A stretch of DNA of 64,000 nucleotides, taken from assembly GCA_005784505.1 (NCBI GenBank), contig VCAZ01000063.1, forward strand, positions 2,568,501-2,632,500. Reading direction: 5' to 3'. Source of the stretch: Bagarius yarrelli. Lineage: Eukaryota; Chordata; Actinopteri; Siluriformes; Sisoridae. Position numbers and translations under genes: made by a program. The notes beneath the pieces were generated by a model. It did no database searches. It saw nothing but the letters and a program-made list of their open reading frames with translations, and was not told where the DNA came from. This document shows, piece by piece, positions 37,285-50,710 of this stretch. Positions within the stretch are counted from its first letter, which is position 1, and each line of letters opens with the position of its first letter.

Positions 37285-38140
37285 ATGTGTTATAAGTCAA
37301 AACAGAGCTAAAAAAAAAGGAAGATCATGGCTACCAGTTTTGCCAGCTACATGCCTTATTTTTCACACACATCTTTTTAACAGATTCACTGATGTAGAAT
37401 TTCTGTTAAAACAGTTCTTTTAATAGAGCTGTGTTAAAATAACAGCTCTAGTGATTTAATAGTGGAAAAATAACATTGCAATGGATTGCAATATGTATTG
37501 TTTTGCAATATATCATGATTTATCTTATTTGTGACTCAAGTATCGTGATATGTATCGTATCATGAGGCCCTTGCCAATACACAGCCTTATTTTATAATAA
37601 TATGCAGTCAGACCAAAGGACGGACAGACAGACGGGCAGACAGAGTAATATACATACAGACAGACATGCAGACAGGTGGATATACTGGCATTAGGTAAGA
37701 TAATTTTGTCATCAAATACAGTGAGACAAACAGTGATAAAGACTGACCAACATTCATGCACAGACATAGACTCACACAGGTAGACAAACAGACGGAATTA
37801 GAGGCAGATTTGACAGGGACAGACAGGCAGAGAGAAAAATACATAAAGACAATACAAACAGACAGACAGATGATGCACCTGTTTCTTCAGTCAAAGATGA
37901 AGAGAAAGACAGACAGAGAGATGGACAATAGACACAGGCAGACATCAAAAGCCAGAAATACATCAGACAGAGAGATAGATGAAAAACAGACAGACAGACC
38001 GACATACAGACAGGTCCTGTACATTTACTGCAACTAGAGGATCTGGTTTCTCAGGAATTTAGCGTAATATGTCTATCTGTGGGTGGAAAACTAAATTAAT
38101 CATCAAGGAGATTCACAGACACACACACACACACACACAC
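37285..38140. repeat. Tandem duplication, left copy (856 bp)
   Basis: Starts ATGTGTTATAAGTCAAAACA and ends in a CA run. It is followed directly by a second copy that is identical as far as read, apart from a 27-bp insertion and CA-run length. The unit is rich in GACAGACA simple sequence, which generates identical non-genic ORFs in both copies. It lies in the 5' intron of the kinase gene. Confidence 0.9.
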
Positions 38141-39021
38141 ATGTGTTATAAGTCAAAACAGAGCTAAAAAAAAAGGAAGATCATGGCTACCAGTTTTGCC
38201 AGCTACATGCCTTATTTTTCACACACATCTTTTTAACAGATTCACTGATGTAGAATTTCTGTTAAAACAGTTCTTTTAATAGAGCTGTGTTAAAATAACA
38301 GCTCTAGTGATTTAATAGTGGAAAAATAACATGTATTTCACCTTTAAGCACCAAAAATCTGCAATGGATTGCAATATGTATTGTTTTGCAATATATCATG
38401 ATTTATCTTATTTGTGACTCAAGTATCGTGATATGTATCGTATCATGAGGCCCTTGCCAATACACAGCCTTATTTTATAATAATATGCAGTCAGACCAAA
38501 GGACGGACAGACAGACGGGCAGACAGAGTAATATACATACAGACAGACATGCAGACAGGTGGATATACTGGCATTAGGTAAGATAATTTTGTCATCAAAT
38601 ACAGTGAGACAAACAGTGATAAAGACTGACCAACATTCATGCACAGACATAGACTCACACAGGTAGACAAACAGACGGAATTAGAGGCAGATTTGACAGG
38701 GACAGACAGGCAGAGAGAAAAATACATAAAGACAATACAAACAGACAGACAGATGATGCACCTGTTTCTTCAGTCAAAGATGAAGAGAAAGACAGACAGA
38801 GAGATGGACAATAGACACAGGCAGACATCAAAAGCCAGAAATACATCAGACAGAGAGATAGATGAAAAACAGACAGACAGACCGACATACAGACAGGTCC
38901 TGTACATTTACTGCAACTAGAGGATCTGGTTTCTCAGGAATTTAGCGTAATATGTCTATCTGTGGGTGGAAAACTAAATTAATCATCAAGGAGATTCACA
39001 GACACACACACACACACACAC
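38141..39021. repeat. Tandem duplication, right copy (about 881 bp)
   Basis: Same sequence as 37,285-38,140. It has 27 extra bases near 38,333 (GTATTTCACCTTTAAGCACC and following) and ends in the same CA run. The spacing between matching points after the insertion is 883 bp. Confidence 0.9.
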
Positions 39022-39589
39022 TCCCTGTTTACAATCATCAGGAGGTTTTTAGTATCTGGTAACAGTCCCTGTTCTCCTCCTTCCACTGGCTTCCTTTAGT
39101 CTCATAGCAGGAAATCAATCACAAGACACAACAATAAAGTTCTTTCAATCAGAAACTGTCACTCTCAGGCCATAAACCACACAGAAATAATCACCATCAG
39201 CCTACTGAAGGACAGAAACACTGATGCTCAGCCAACTTCCACCTACCACAACTGAACTGAGCTGATCATTAACATTAAAGAGTAAAGAGACCCTAGTTCA
39301 GTGTTACATTAGTGTTGCTGAATACACTGGCACAAACGTCCCAGCATGCTTTGCATAACATACTTTGCATATTGGTTATTTTTGTTATATTTTAAAGTCA
39401 AGCCTGATGTGCACATCTGAGGATTAGCTTTATCCCTTATTTACCAGATACCAGGATGAGAACAAAAAACAGCCTTTAAAATAGTGAAAGTAAATAATTG
39501 ACAAATATTCATAAGTTAGTTCATATTAAATCATTTTTAACAACAATTAAATAATTATTATTACTATATTATTAATAATATATTTGTCA

Positions 39590-39835
39590 CACTGGAAATC
39601 CAGTGAATCTGGTGTAAGACCCCAAGGACATGGGTTCAAGCCCCACCACCGGCAAGGACCCACTGTTGGGTCCTTGAGCAAGACCCTTAACCCTTCCTGC
39701 TCCAGGGGCGCTGTATCATAGCTAACCCTGCGTTCTGACCCCCAACTTACTAAGATGGGATATGCGAAAAACACTGCATTTCATTGGCTCTGTACACGTA
39801 CCCTGCACAATGATAATAAAGTTGAATATTTTTTG
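39590..39835 (+). mobile_element. SINE, family B
   Basis: The head and B-box-like region read GGGTTCAAGCCCCACCACCG, followed by GTCCTTGAGCAAGACCCTTA, GGGGCGCTGTATCATAGCTA, AACCCTGCGTTCTGACCCC, GGGATATGCGAAAAACACTG and a tail with ATGATAATAAAGTTG. Best-preserved family B copy in the window. Confidence 0.75.
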
Positions 39836-40224
39836 TAAAATATGATGTCTAAACCCCAAATTGTTTGACATTGTTGCTAAATCAGGTGGCTGTAATCCCG
39901 CGTAGACAGCAGTTCTGAGCCCTTTCGCTCTTTAGACCTCTTATTTATATATAAATTCACAAACTTAGACATGTTTTACACATAATATTTTATAGTCAAC
40001 AATATTGGTTTTGTGTGGATCGTGAAATGAGGACTGCTTTAATTTTTTCTTTGCTTAGTGACAATAAAAGACTAAGCAAAGAAATATAGTGACAATAAAA
40101 GACTTTTGAATCTCGATCCTTCTTCTGGGTTCAGTCCCATCACCTAAGGCTCCACCTGGACATCCTACATATCTGAAGTGTCCAGCAGTGGAGACTTAGA
40201 GGTGCCGGGCAATAAACCCATGAT

Positions 40225-40425
40225 CATTTAACTAACACCTTTACAGCATTTGGCGCCCTTAACCAGAGCGACTTACATTTATCTCATTTATACAAATGAG
40301 CAACTGGGGGTTAAGGGTCTTGCCCAGGGGCCCAGCAGTGGTGGCTTGGTGGAGCTGGGAATTGAACCCACAATCTTTGGGTTGGTAGACCAACACCTTA
40401 ACCATGAGCCACCACCCCTTTACCA
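40225..40425 (-). mobile_element. SINE, family A, first of a tandem pair
   Basis: Minus-oriented tail (TTACAGCATTTGGCGCCCTT), centre (GGGTTAAGGGTCTTGCCCAG) and head (GGAATTGAACCCACAATCTT, CACCTTAACCATGAGCCACC). It abuts a second copy in the same orientation. Confidence 0.8.
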
Positions 40426-40429
40426 TTTA

Positions 40430-40612
40430 CATTTAAGGCATTTGGAAGACATTTGGCTGACTTTATCCAGAGCGACTTACATTTATCTCATTTATACAAC
40501 TGAGCAATTGGGGTTAAGGGCTCTGCTCAGGGGCCCACAGTGGTGGTTTGGTGGAGCTGGGAATCGAACCCACAATCTTCTGGTTGGTAGTCCAACACCT
40601 TAACCATTTAAA
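40430..40612 (-). mobile_element. SINE, family A, second of a tandem pair
   Basis: Same order as the preceding copy: CATTTAAGGCATTTGGAAGA, TTATCCAGAGCGACTTACAT and GAATCGAACCCACAATCTTC. Confidence 0.8.
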
Positions 40613-40789
40613 GTTAAGTCTGCATCAATCAAGGCATGATGATCAACAAAACAGACTTTATGTGAAATACAAAATTTGCTGGTTACATATTTTAACTTTT
40701 TGACCATAAAGGACAGAAAGGAAATCATTTCTAATCCTGGCAGTCAGATAAGGATGGGGGTTTTATTTTAATCTGGTTTAATCCTCTTC

Positions 40790-40816
40790 TTCTTCTTCTT
40801 CTTCTTCTTCTTCTTC
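40790..40816. repeat. (TTC)n microsatellite
   Basis: Nine TTC units in a row. Confidence 0.85.
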
Positions 40817-41489
40817 TCTGCGTTTTTGTGAGTTTTTCTATAGACAAATGTTGTCATTTGCAGAAAAAACTATTTATTTATTTGTCGTCTTTTCTTGTTT
40901 CTGTTTTTTTTTTTCAGAATTCCTTCACAGCAAACATTCCAGAGATTTTTTAGGCGGGTCACGTGTAAAATCGCGCATTTTAATAAACATTTTCATCCAA
41001 AGCGGTTGTGGAGAGGGTGTGTAAAGAATCAATTCTGTACATCAGATGTATGTGATGGGGTTGATTTTTTTGATTGACAGACGAATCGGAATGAGGGGAT
41101 GATGTTTAATAAATCCTGCTCGCGCTGCAGGGTCACGACTCAAGCGGATGAGCTGCGTGACTGCAGAGGGAAAAGCAAACCGAGTGGAAATAAACAAACT
41201 ATTTAATTAGCTGGACCCAAATACACACCACTGCTACATTCATTTACTTATTAGCGCTTTATTACAGAATAATATCTAGATAACTTGCTTAAACCTTTCA
41301 GAGGAGAAAGAAGCTCGATAAAAAATCCACCCAATGCGAACTGTATCCAGCATTATTTCCGTGTAGACTGTAGCTCGCGTCCACAACAATTTGCAAAAAA
41401 AACCCCACATCCTGAGTCTAAACACTGACCTGTAGAACCTGGTGGCGCTTCTGGGTTCCTCTCTGTGTTCCTCATGTAGACCCACTCAC

Positions 41490-41570
41490 CAGAATTCAGA
41501 GATTTACACCGGACCTGGACAGACGAGCACGCGCATCCTGACCGGGGGCGCGTGCACGCGTACATCAAAG
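41490..41570 (-). other. Putative 5' non-coding exon and promoter of the kinase gene
   Basis: A locally GC/CpG-rich stretch (GCGCGTGCACGCG) on the minus strand ends in a strong donor CTG/GTGAGT at 41,489. The only plausible downstream acceptor exon is 36,295-36,444, which carries the ATG after TTTTTTCAG. This would make the first intron about 5 kb and contain the tandem duplication. The start of transcription is not defined. Confidence 0.5.
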
Positions 41571-42187
41571 GTAACCGGAGTCCACAACAGGAGGAGCTTC
41601 AACTAAGTCTGATTCCCAAACTACGAAAAAAACTTTTTTGTTTCCCACACGCACTTATAATACAATAAATCACACCAAATAGTCACTGCTGTTTATTTCT
41701 GGATCTATTTCTAATAAAGCTGTGTGTTCAGTATTTTAAACCCATGTACACAGTTCCACTTTAGGTAAAAAATGTTCATTTGGGTAAAACAAACAAACAA
41801 ACAAACAAACAAAATGTCTGGAAAAAATGGTGCCAAGATTTATAGCAGCAATTGCAATTTATATTGTATAAATCATTACAATCAGTGCATCAAAGCGAAT
41901 TTTTTAATAGTCTTGGAGAAGAAGGTGGGAATAGCGTCTGCTGCCATCTAGTGGATAAACTGAGTCAGTCGAGTTTATTACTCATTACGAAATAAATGTC
42001 TAGCTGTTGTTTGAGATGCACTCAATTTGTTTTAATGTATTTTAATTTAAAAATAAACGCAATAAAGCCAGAAAGAAGAAAAAGTACATAAAAGCAAGAA
42101 ATTCTTAAAAAAAACACTAGAAAATCTGTCTAAACTTTTTGCCGAGAGTGAACCATTTTGGAAATAAAAATGTTTTGCTACTCAGTG
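41571..42187. other. 5' flank of the kinase gene, non-coding
   Basis: No gene seen. A short (AAAC)n tract occurs near 41,795. Confidence 0.4.
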
Positions 42188-42812
42188 GCAGAGGTGGGTC
42201 GAGCATCCAAAATCTGTACGTAAGTAAAAGTACAAGTACTTATGAAAACAGTAAAAGAGTAAAAAACTAACAAAGAAAGAGTAAAACTAACAATCTTAAT
42301 TGTTACTTAGATAAGAGTAAAAAAGTATCTAGAAAAAGTAGTAGAAAAACTACTCGAGTATTTAGTTACTAGTTATTTATGATCTGATTGACACAAAGCA
42401 AAAACCCTGAATTTTAAACTACTTGGAGAGTTTTCACATCCTTCTGTAAAAAAAAAGGGCATGTTTTTGACATGTCTGCCTCTAATAATACACACGTCTT
42501 CCTCTGCTTCAGACATTTTCCAGCTATACATGTGCTCAACTTAAGTGGGAGATTCGTAGCAGCCTTTCGCCTAGAAGCCTCTCTAAAATCTCGAAAAATT
42601 CATATAAACTGATTATTTAAAAAATCTCATATTTATTACCATTTTCCAGTTATGGAGTGAAGTAAAAGTTATTTTTTACGCTCAAAATGTACTTAAGTTG
42701 GAGGAAAAGTACACTTAACTATCTTTAAATATACTCTAAAAGTAAAAGTCACCCATTAAACTGACTCAAGTAACAAAGTAAATGTAATTCGTCACTACCC
42801 ACCTCTTCTCAG
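42188..42812. mobile_element. MITE-like element with AGAGGTGGGT ends (copy 2)
   Basis: Left edge CAGAGGTGGGTCGAG with GTAAGTAAAAGTACAAGTAC; right edge GTAATTCGTCACTACCCACC and TCTT. It contains repeated ACTCGAGTA/AAGTAAAAGT motifs typical of a teleost non-autonomous element. No coding frame. Confidence 0.6.
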
Positions 42813-44002
42813 TAGGATATGGTTGTTCTGAAGAAGGTTGTGAGATCAGGTCCACTTATGGCTCTGTAGGGCTGAGGAAACAATGGAAGATTTTCCAACA
42901 ATGACTGACAATGCCAGTTGTTCCAGTTCTTAAAAGAAAATTTCTCCTATTAAGTGTCCAGCTATTATGACTATATTCAAGCCCACGTGACTTCTTTGAT
43001 GGCATGTGGTTTTAATAGGCGAGTATTTTATACCCTCATACAAAAATAAAGGTTTTGATAAACTGTACGTAATATTATTTCACTAGCTTTTTTAGGGAGT
43101 AAGCCAAATCCCTAATTGTCTTTCAACAATATGTCTTTTCTCTCTTTTCTGTCAGTAGCCAATGAGGTTACAGAATGAAATGATTCGAAATGAGATAATT
43201 TAAAATGATTTAAAAAAAGGGGTCAAAAAATAAAAAAAATCTAAAAATATATTTTAATATGCAATAGCTGTGAGTGACGATATAGTTTCGATTTGAAGTT
43301 ATGCTGAAAGCTATATTGTGACTTGTTACCTTATTGCCCTGGGTGTTTTATCCATAATCAGGCTTTTAATTTGTTAAATAAGCAGAAGTCTTCTCTTGCT
43401 AACTGATAATTTGGACTAGCTGGCAGGTTGTAACATACAGTGTTAAGAATGGTAAGACATTCTACAGCATACAAGATGAGACAAATCCTATAATTACAGG
43501 GCTCATACAAAAATTATAGAAGGCAGAGCATGAGCATTAACACCGGCATGCCATGATGTAAAAATGTCATCGACTGATGCCAAAAAAAACCAAGAATAAA
43601 ATAATAAAAATAAATAATTAAACAGTTTAAAACAATTCTTTTTGTTCATTTAAATTTCAATATCTTTAATAAAGTTTAGTCATGCATAGGGAGAACTCCA
43701 GACTAATGGCAGGGGCTCTGGTCTACAAACAGCTTTTATTGGCCAAGAGTGTGTCAGACTGACATTTAAAGCAACCAATCCCAGCTCATTTTGCTTGCAT
43801 CACATTTAGGGATGTGAAAATGTAATAAAATACAATAAAAAACAGACCCTCCATAGATACAAATGCAGTATAGATCGCACACCAGTGTCCAAAGAGTCCT
43901 GCTTGCAAAAAAAATCTTAAAAAACAATTGAAAATGTGTGTAAAAAATGTGATTATTTCAGTTCAGTAAAGTTTGCTGGCAAAAATGCAGTATAAAATGT
44001 GG
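42813..44002. other. Non-coding intergenic DNA
   Basis: No gene or nameable repeat seen on either strand. Confidence 0.4.
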
Positions 44003-44205
44003 GGGAAGTGGTACCACCATGGTTAATGTGTTGGACTGCTGGGGAAGATGGGGGTTCAATTCCCGGAACCACCAGGTTGTCACTGCTGGGTCCTTGAGCA
44101 AGACTCTTAACCCCTAATTGCTCAGTTGTATATTTAAAAAGAGATCAATGTACACCTTTCAATGGATGAGGGCGTCTGCCGCATGCATGTAAATAAAATC
44201 ATAAA
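44003..44205 (+). mobile_element. SINE, family A
   Basis: GGAAGTGGTACCACCATGG, TTCAATTCCCGGAACCACC, CACTGCTGGGTCCTTGAGCA and the tail GGATGAGGGCGTCTGCCGCA followed by TGTAAATAAAATC. Confidence 0.7.
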
Positions 44206-45032
44206 TCCAATAACATCCAACCAATCAGAGTAAATTCTAAAATTGTTTTCTGTGTCATATGCATTAGATATTTAGTCAACAGTTGTGCTAGAAGATTGTC
44301 TGGGTCCTTTAGTTTCCGTGAAGACAGTCTAGACACCCGGGTGATTTAGAGTGCATGAGAGACAGACTTAGATTGGTGTGCCGCTGAGATGTCCACAAAC
44401 TTTTGTTCATACAAGGTAGAATTTACAAAGAAATTTTGGCTTTAAAATGTACTTGATTGTTTAGTGGTTTATTATAAAATAGTTTCATCGATTCTTTGGA
44501 TCAACTGTTCCTACTTTTGCTTTCATTGTTCTCTGCTCTCACTCTTTTTCTCTTCCTGTTTGGTTTGGTAAAGGACATAAACCACCATTATTTCTCTTTC
44601 TGTCTTTCTCTTTTAGATTGTTTCTCACTCTCTTTTCTTCTCCGTCTTGGAAAAAACCCACATTTTTATGTATACGCTGGTGTCGGTAGTTTAAAAAGGG
44701 CTGTATAGTCCAATAATTTGGGTACATTTGTGAATTTATGGTGTATCAGACTGACATGTTTAACAAAGAGTGCATAGATTTGTGAATTTCATTCAGCATT
44801 TTTCAACAATAATTTCATGTTGAAAATATTTTAACAAAATACAGATGATCAATACAGGTCTTTTCCCCGTCTCTTTCTCTCTCTTTCTATCTCTTGCTTG
44901 CTCTCTCTCTCTTTCTCTCTCTCTCTCATTCTCTATCTCTCTATCTCTCACTCTCTTTTCCACACCCACAGTTTCAGTGACAAAAAACGTCTCAAAACGA
45001 CTTGACAATACCCCAGCATCCTGTCTCTAAAG
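44206..45032. other. Upstream region of the SH2 adaptor gene
   Basis: Contains a CT-rich microsatellite at about 44,875-44,955. No TATA box was assigned. The 5' UTR of the SH2 gene probably begins between 44,960 and 45,032. Confidence 0.4.
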
Positions 45033-48000
45033 ATGGACTTTGACTATCAAAAAAGTAAAGGTCAGTGACTTTTCATTTCTTTAACCAGGCAAACATGCAG
45101 CAGAATTCCTCAATTCATCAGAAATAAGACTATCATTCTGTTTGATATTTTATTTTCACCACAGTGATAATGTTTTTTTTGTGCTGTAGGTCATGTTATG
45201 CTACTCAGTACTGCAGTAATCTGTTGTCTGATCAGCTACAGCATCCTTTTATTAGTGTTAAGATTGATTGATGAGTTTGTGTACATATTCAGCATATCAT
45301 GCACTTAGAATCATGACAGGAAATAGTGTAATAATCTGTAGTGTGTGAACTCCAACTATTAAAATCTTGATAAATGTTTTAGCCTGCTCTATATTTAATG
45401 TCAGTGTGGTTAAAGAGAGACTTGGCATTTCCGCTCTTAAGGCCATTTTGTGATTTAGGTCACGTGTTAGTGTTCTGGTAAGTTTGAATATAGAGATGAT
45501 GAGCTGAAAGAGGCTTCAATCAAGAGAATGCAATGGATTATTATTAATATGTTTGCCTAAATATAAGAACAATTTATGTTTATGTTTATTTGATTGTTAT
45601 TATTTTATGGCGAAGTTCTACAATTCCCAAGTTCACATCACAATATTTGACTTATTGTATATCACGGTCAGGAAAATGATTTATGTTTCTCGGTCAACTG
45701 TAGAAGGTCAGGAAAAAGTAAAGAACATTTTGTATGTTGCTCGGACGTTAACTAGAGACAAGGAACCTGCACTGAAGTTAACCTTTATTTTAGAATAGGT
45801 CAAACTTCCGTTCCAAACGTTCAGCATACTGTACATAGCAAAATGTCCTATTAATTAAACAAGTGTATTAGTGACAATATCTTTAATAGGTTTGACATTG
45901 CAACGTGTGTATCTGCATTAGACACATTACAGGATGTGCAATGACAAGTTAGGATTATAGTTAACTAAATCACAGTTCAGAACACGTGATTTGTGGAAGT
46001 TTAACCTTTGCGCATTGTTTTAAGGTCTGTTACTGTGGAAACATTTCAAGCAAGTTTAAAGCATTCAAGCGCAAGAAACAGCGAATTTTTGTAGCTTTAA
46101 CAAGGATGAATTGTATTTTATTTAGTCTAAGTCTATGCAGTGTGATTTTACATTAGATTTTTACATTTCTGTATCTGAATCTCCAGGAAAACATAGAGCA
46201 CTGGTTATTTCATTTACATCTTTGTTCATTTTATTTCTCTATGCGCACAATTTGTGTATTATATTGTACACGGATCCACTCATTTACAAAATCACAAATA
46301 GAGTTATTTAAGTCATCTGGTGACATTTTTTCATATCACGAAATACATATCACAAAAAACTAAAATATCACAATATCAGTTTTTTCCTAATATTGTCCAG
46401 CCCTACTGTGGATGTATATTGTAATAAATTATATACTTAATTATTGGCACATGACTTGTTTCATAAATAATCAATTAATTTAGCTGTTTAAATTAATTAC
46501 TAGTTTATTTATGTTTACAGAACTTTTTCTTAGTAAATTAGAATTTTTTTTTATAACAAAAACATTAAAAATTATTTGTTTTTTTAACTTGTGTTTGCAT
46601 CAAATTTACCATAATGCTTAGAAAAGTCTCTGATATACTTAAAAACAGACAAACAATTAAGTGGAAAAATATCACCCCTTTTGTACACAGCATTATTTTA
46701 ATAGTAAAAAAAAAACAGATGATATTGAAGGACATTCGATTTTATCTCTTTCGATTGGTGTATAGATGAGGAATCTCATCAGAGGGAAGTACGACTGAGA
46801 TCTCTCCCAGTCCTCCAGCCAAAACCCCTGCCTCGACTAGTTACTGCAACAGAAGGTCCATCCGGTAAACCTCCAATCAAACCTAGGCGCAGCATCAAAT
46901 GCCGTGCTGCCATCCAGGCAGAAGCGGGACAACCACACAGCCAGGCCAATCAGATAGAGAATGTGGTAATAACGGCACAAACATTGATCAGGTTTTAAAA
47001 ATGAAAATAAGCTTAAACTTACTTCTAAAACTTCTTTTATTTGCACCAGCTGATGATCTGTTCAGTATTAAAAAATATAAATAAGATGAAATAAATAAGC
47101 TCCAAATGCAGATTAAATTTAGGAGCTTTTAATCACCTGATTACTGCATAAATAAAGAAATCTTGCTGCATTTAGAGGTGCTGTTGCAGTGATTAAGGTT
47201 TGATTTCCAGCTCCACTAAGTTACCACTGCTGGGCCCCTGAGCAAGGCCCCTAATCTCCAACTGCTCAGTATATAAAAGTCGCTCTGGATAGGAGCCTCT
47301 GCCAAATGCTGCTAATGTAATGTAGCAGACACTTATTGGTGATTATTGAATGAGTGTATTAAACCAGTTATAGTCAGTTTATAGAGTTATAAACAGATGG
47401 CTAGTTTACATTGGAGAATACCGCTGTTTTATACCAGATTTTAGATCAAGTAAGTTATTCATTTGCTATTACAGAAAGAAAAAATGCACCAAAGAAGTAT
47501 GTGTGTTTATGTACATGTTTCTGTCAGGAACGGAAGCGAATCGCTCCATCTCAGGTGCTAAACCCATCAGCGTCTCTGGATGCTCAGACGCCGTTACTGC
47601 AGGCTCATAATCTGCTGTGGTTTCAGAGAACACAGCTGCCTCGGTTGGCAAAACCTGTGCCTCGTTGGCTCCATGGCTTTGCCACACGCAGGTTCTCTTT
47701 TGCACTATTTTCAAAACACACACACATATATTTTACTAAATAAATGTCATGGTTGCTACAGGTGCAGGCACCCAATCAGGTTTTGCAGCTTCTGTGTAAG
47801 ATGTCCTATTTTAAAGTGCTGCATCGATGCTCTTCTTTTGCTGTCTCTCTTGCTCAGGGAAGCAGAAAAGCTACTGCAGGATAAACAGCAGGGCTGTTTC
47901 CTGTTGAGGCTGAGTGAGTCGACGGTTGGCTTCGTGCTATCTTATAGGTATGCACCCACATAAAAGCGTGCCTTTTACAGTGCCACCTTTACACACAATG

Positions 48001-50634
48001 ATGCACATTCTCATATACTTCAATTTCAGAGGTGCAGACAAGTGTCGTCACTTCATCATAGATGAACAGCTTGACGCATCTGGAAAGGAAGGTTGCTACA
48101 TCATAGCTGGCGAGAACAGCAAGCATCGCAGTCTTGAGGAGCTAATAAACTACTATACCCAGAATCCAGTGGGACCTTTTGATGAAACACTTACTGTGCC
48201 TTGCATACAGGTATTCAAGCTTTATAACTCTTTACAACAAAATGTCTTTTGATTTTCGAATACCATTAATAATATACTTATCAAAATGATTAAGTTTTTG
48301 GATTTATTTAATAAATAATACCAGAGATATGAGAATAAATAGATTATGTTATAGCAATCTGGAAGGGCCAAACACTTGGTACGTGCTACATATCTAGTGT
48401 GGTGCTATTATTGCCAAGGTTGCGGGTTCAAGGTTGCCTAGTACATATCTTTTTTTGTTGTTGGGGGGTCAATGGTGGCTCATATGGTTAAGGTGCTGAG
48501 TTATTGATTGGAAGACCAGGAGGACCTGGGCTCGAGCCTTAGTCTGCCACTGTTCCTAAACAAGACCCTTAACCCTCTCTGCTTCAGGGCACTGTATTAG
48601 AGCTGACCCTGTGCTCTGAACCTAACATTCTAAGAAACAAATTTTACTGTGCTGTAAAATATATGTGACAAATAAAGACATTTCCATTTATCTTTTACTA
48701 AAAGCACTTAAAAAACAAATGTTATCCAAAAAAAAGTTCGGCTGCGGGTTTTCATTCCAACCATCAAGGGCTACATCCGGTAGTTTAAAGATAAACAGGT
48801 GGAATCAATAATAACTGCTGCTTGATTGAAATAAAAACTTCCAAAACCACACCGATGCGCTGCAAATAAAAATCCGACACTGCTGCTATAGATAAAAAAT
48901 ACTGTTTACAGTAGTAGCATAATACTAAAGTTGCCATGCATTATTTTTAGCATAAAAAACAGTGGTGTCCACTGACTTTTTCCTCATGTTTCTATTTCCA
49001 CCTGTTGGTTCCATCAAGAAAACATACAAAGAAACCCCACACTCTTAACAAACATTTTTTTTAAAGCGGTCTAAGCATTCTAGCTGTGTTTATTATCATC
49101 ATCTCTGAATAGAACAAACATGAATTTGTAGAGATCAACAAAATATTTCTTTCCAACAGAAACCCAATGAAAAATGAAGACTCTTTAAAAAAAGTTTTTT
49201 AAACAAGCTTAATCTGGCAACCCTATCAACTGTTGGGTTTTTTTTTTTTGATCCATTGCCTTAGCGGTTTCAGGCTTTCAGTAAGATTAGATTCCCAGCA
49301 TCACCAAGTTGCCACTGCTGGGCCACTGAGCAAGCCGCCTACACAGCCCTAATTACCATTGAGAAATTCTCCTTTTCTTACATTTTGTGGAAAGAGCTTT
49401 TACTTCATCTTAAAGCCACAAACTGTACATTGTACATTGTACATTCTCTCATCTTTATAATAAAAATGATTTAAATCAATATAAATAAATGTACTGTCTG
49501 ATTCCCTTCACTCTTCTAGCATGATGGAACCTGTGAGAATGAAACAAAACTGGAAATAAGAAACTATTTAGAAAAAGATGAAGAAAACGTAGCGACTCCA
49601 CCATGCAGCGGACAATCCTCTTCTTCCATTTCAGCAACCATTGATTTCTGTGCCGCCCAGGAGCCAGTCCAGTACACTGTGGTAAAAAAACCTCTGGGGC
49701 AGTCCCTCTCTCTGTCCGAGTGTCATCCTGAATGTGATATGATGCAGCTTATCCAAGAAAATACGACCAAAGACACTGAGGTATAACTTCATAGCAGAGC
49801 GTTTCATACACAATGCCATTACAAAAAATGGATTATTGTATAATAAGCTTCTGGAAATGATCACTGACATGATAAATCCTTTCTACTTGCTGGTTTAAAC
49901 AATCAGAATACCCAATCTATTTCTCCTTCCAGAACACCACAGCAGAGCCTGCGATTAGCAACACGGGCATATGTGTAGGAGAAGACGTCACCCACCCGGT
50001 AGATGCCCCTTATGCACGTGTCAAGAAACCCCAGAGACCAGCACAACATGCCCCCATCGACCCCACCGATGCTTGTACATGGGGCGCATCAGCGGCCACT
50101 GAGTCTCAGTCTCTTTCAGATGCTGCGGCTGTAGCAGAGCAGAAATACTGTGCACTTGAGACTGTGCACTTGTACGAAGAGGCTTTAAATACATGTGATA
50201 ATTTTTATGCAGTGGGGAGACGAGAAGAAAACCAAAGGGGTGCAGGTAAGAAGGAGGAGTAATAATACCGGTTTTTGTGATCGTCTCAACTGTTTCTTTG
50301 AATATTTAAAGGACTAAACTAAGAATTAAAATTCAGTTCTACTTGATTTCAAAATATTACAGAATGAGAATATGAAAGTAGGTGATAAAAATATATATTA
50401 TTGTCTTTGTCTAATTTGTATTATAGAAGGTCCACTATAATATAGTGGACTATAACTATAACCAGACAAAACACATATCCTTTTATAAATACATTTGAAT
50501 TATATAGTTGCTGGCGGAATAAGACATTTTGGAATGTCCTGGTTTAGTAAAGCAGCTGTCACGATTTGTGTGATTCCGTTACAGGGGCATCGTTCAGCTT
50601 TAAGCCACAATAACTTTATATACAATGCACTAGA

Positions 50635-50710
<76 letters not shown>

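Noticed and set aside
37525..38920. Identical pairs of ORFs (Cys/Ser/Val-rich and Asp/Arg/Thr-rich)
   Set aside because: Generated by GACAGACA simple sequence in the tandem duplication; no start context, splice sites or domain.
41276..41568. Minus-strand ORFs over the putative kinase 5' exon
   Set aside because: Read through the donor GTGAGT; the kinase start codon is well defined at 36,356, so these are untranslated sequence.
47469..47723. Minus-strand ORF over the third exon of the SH2 gene
   Set aside because: Shadow of the coding plus strand.
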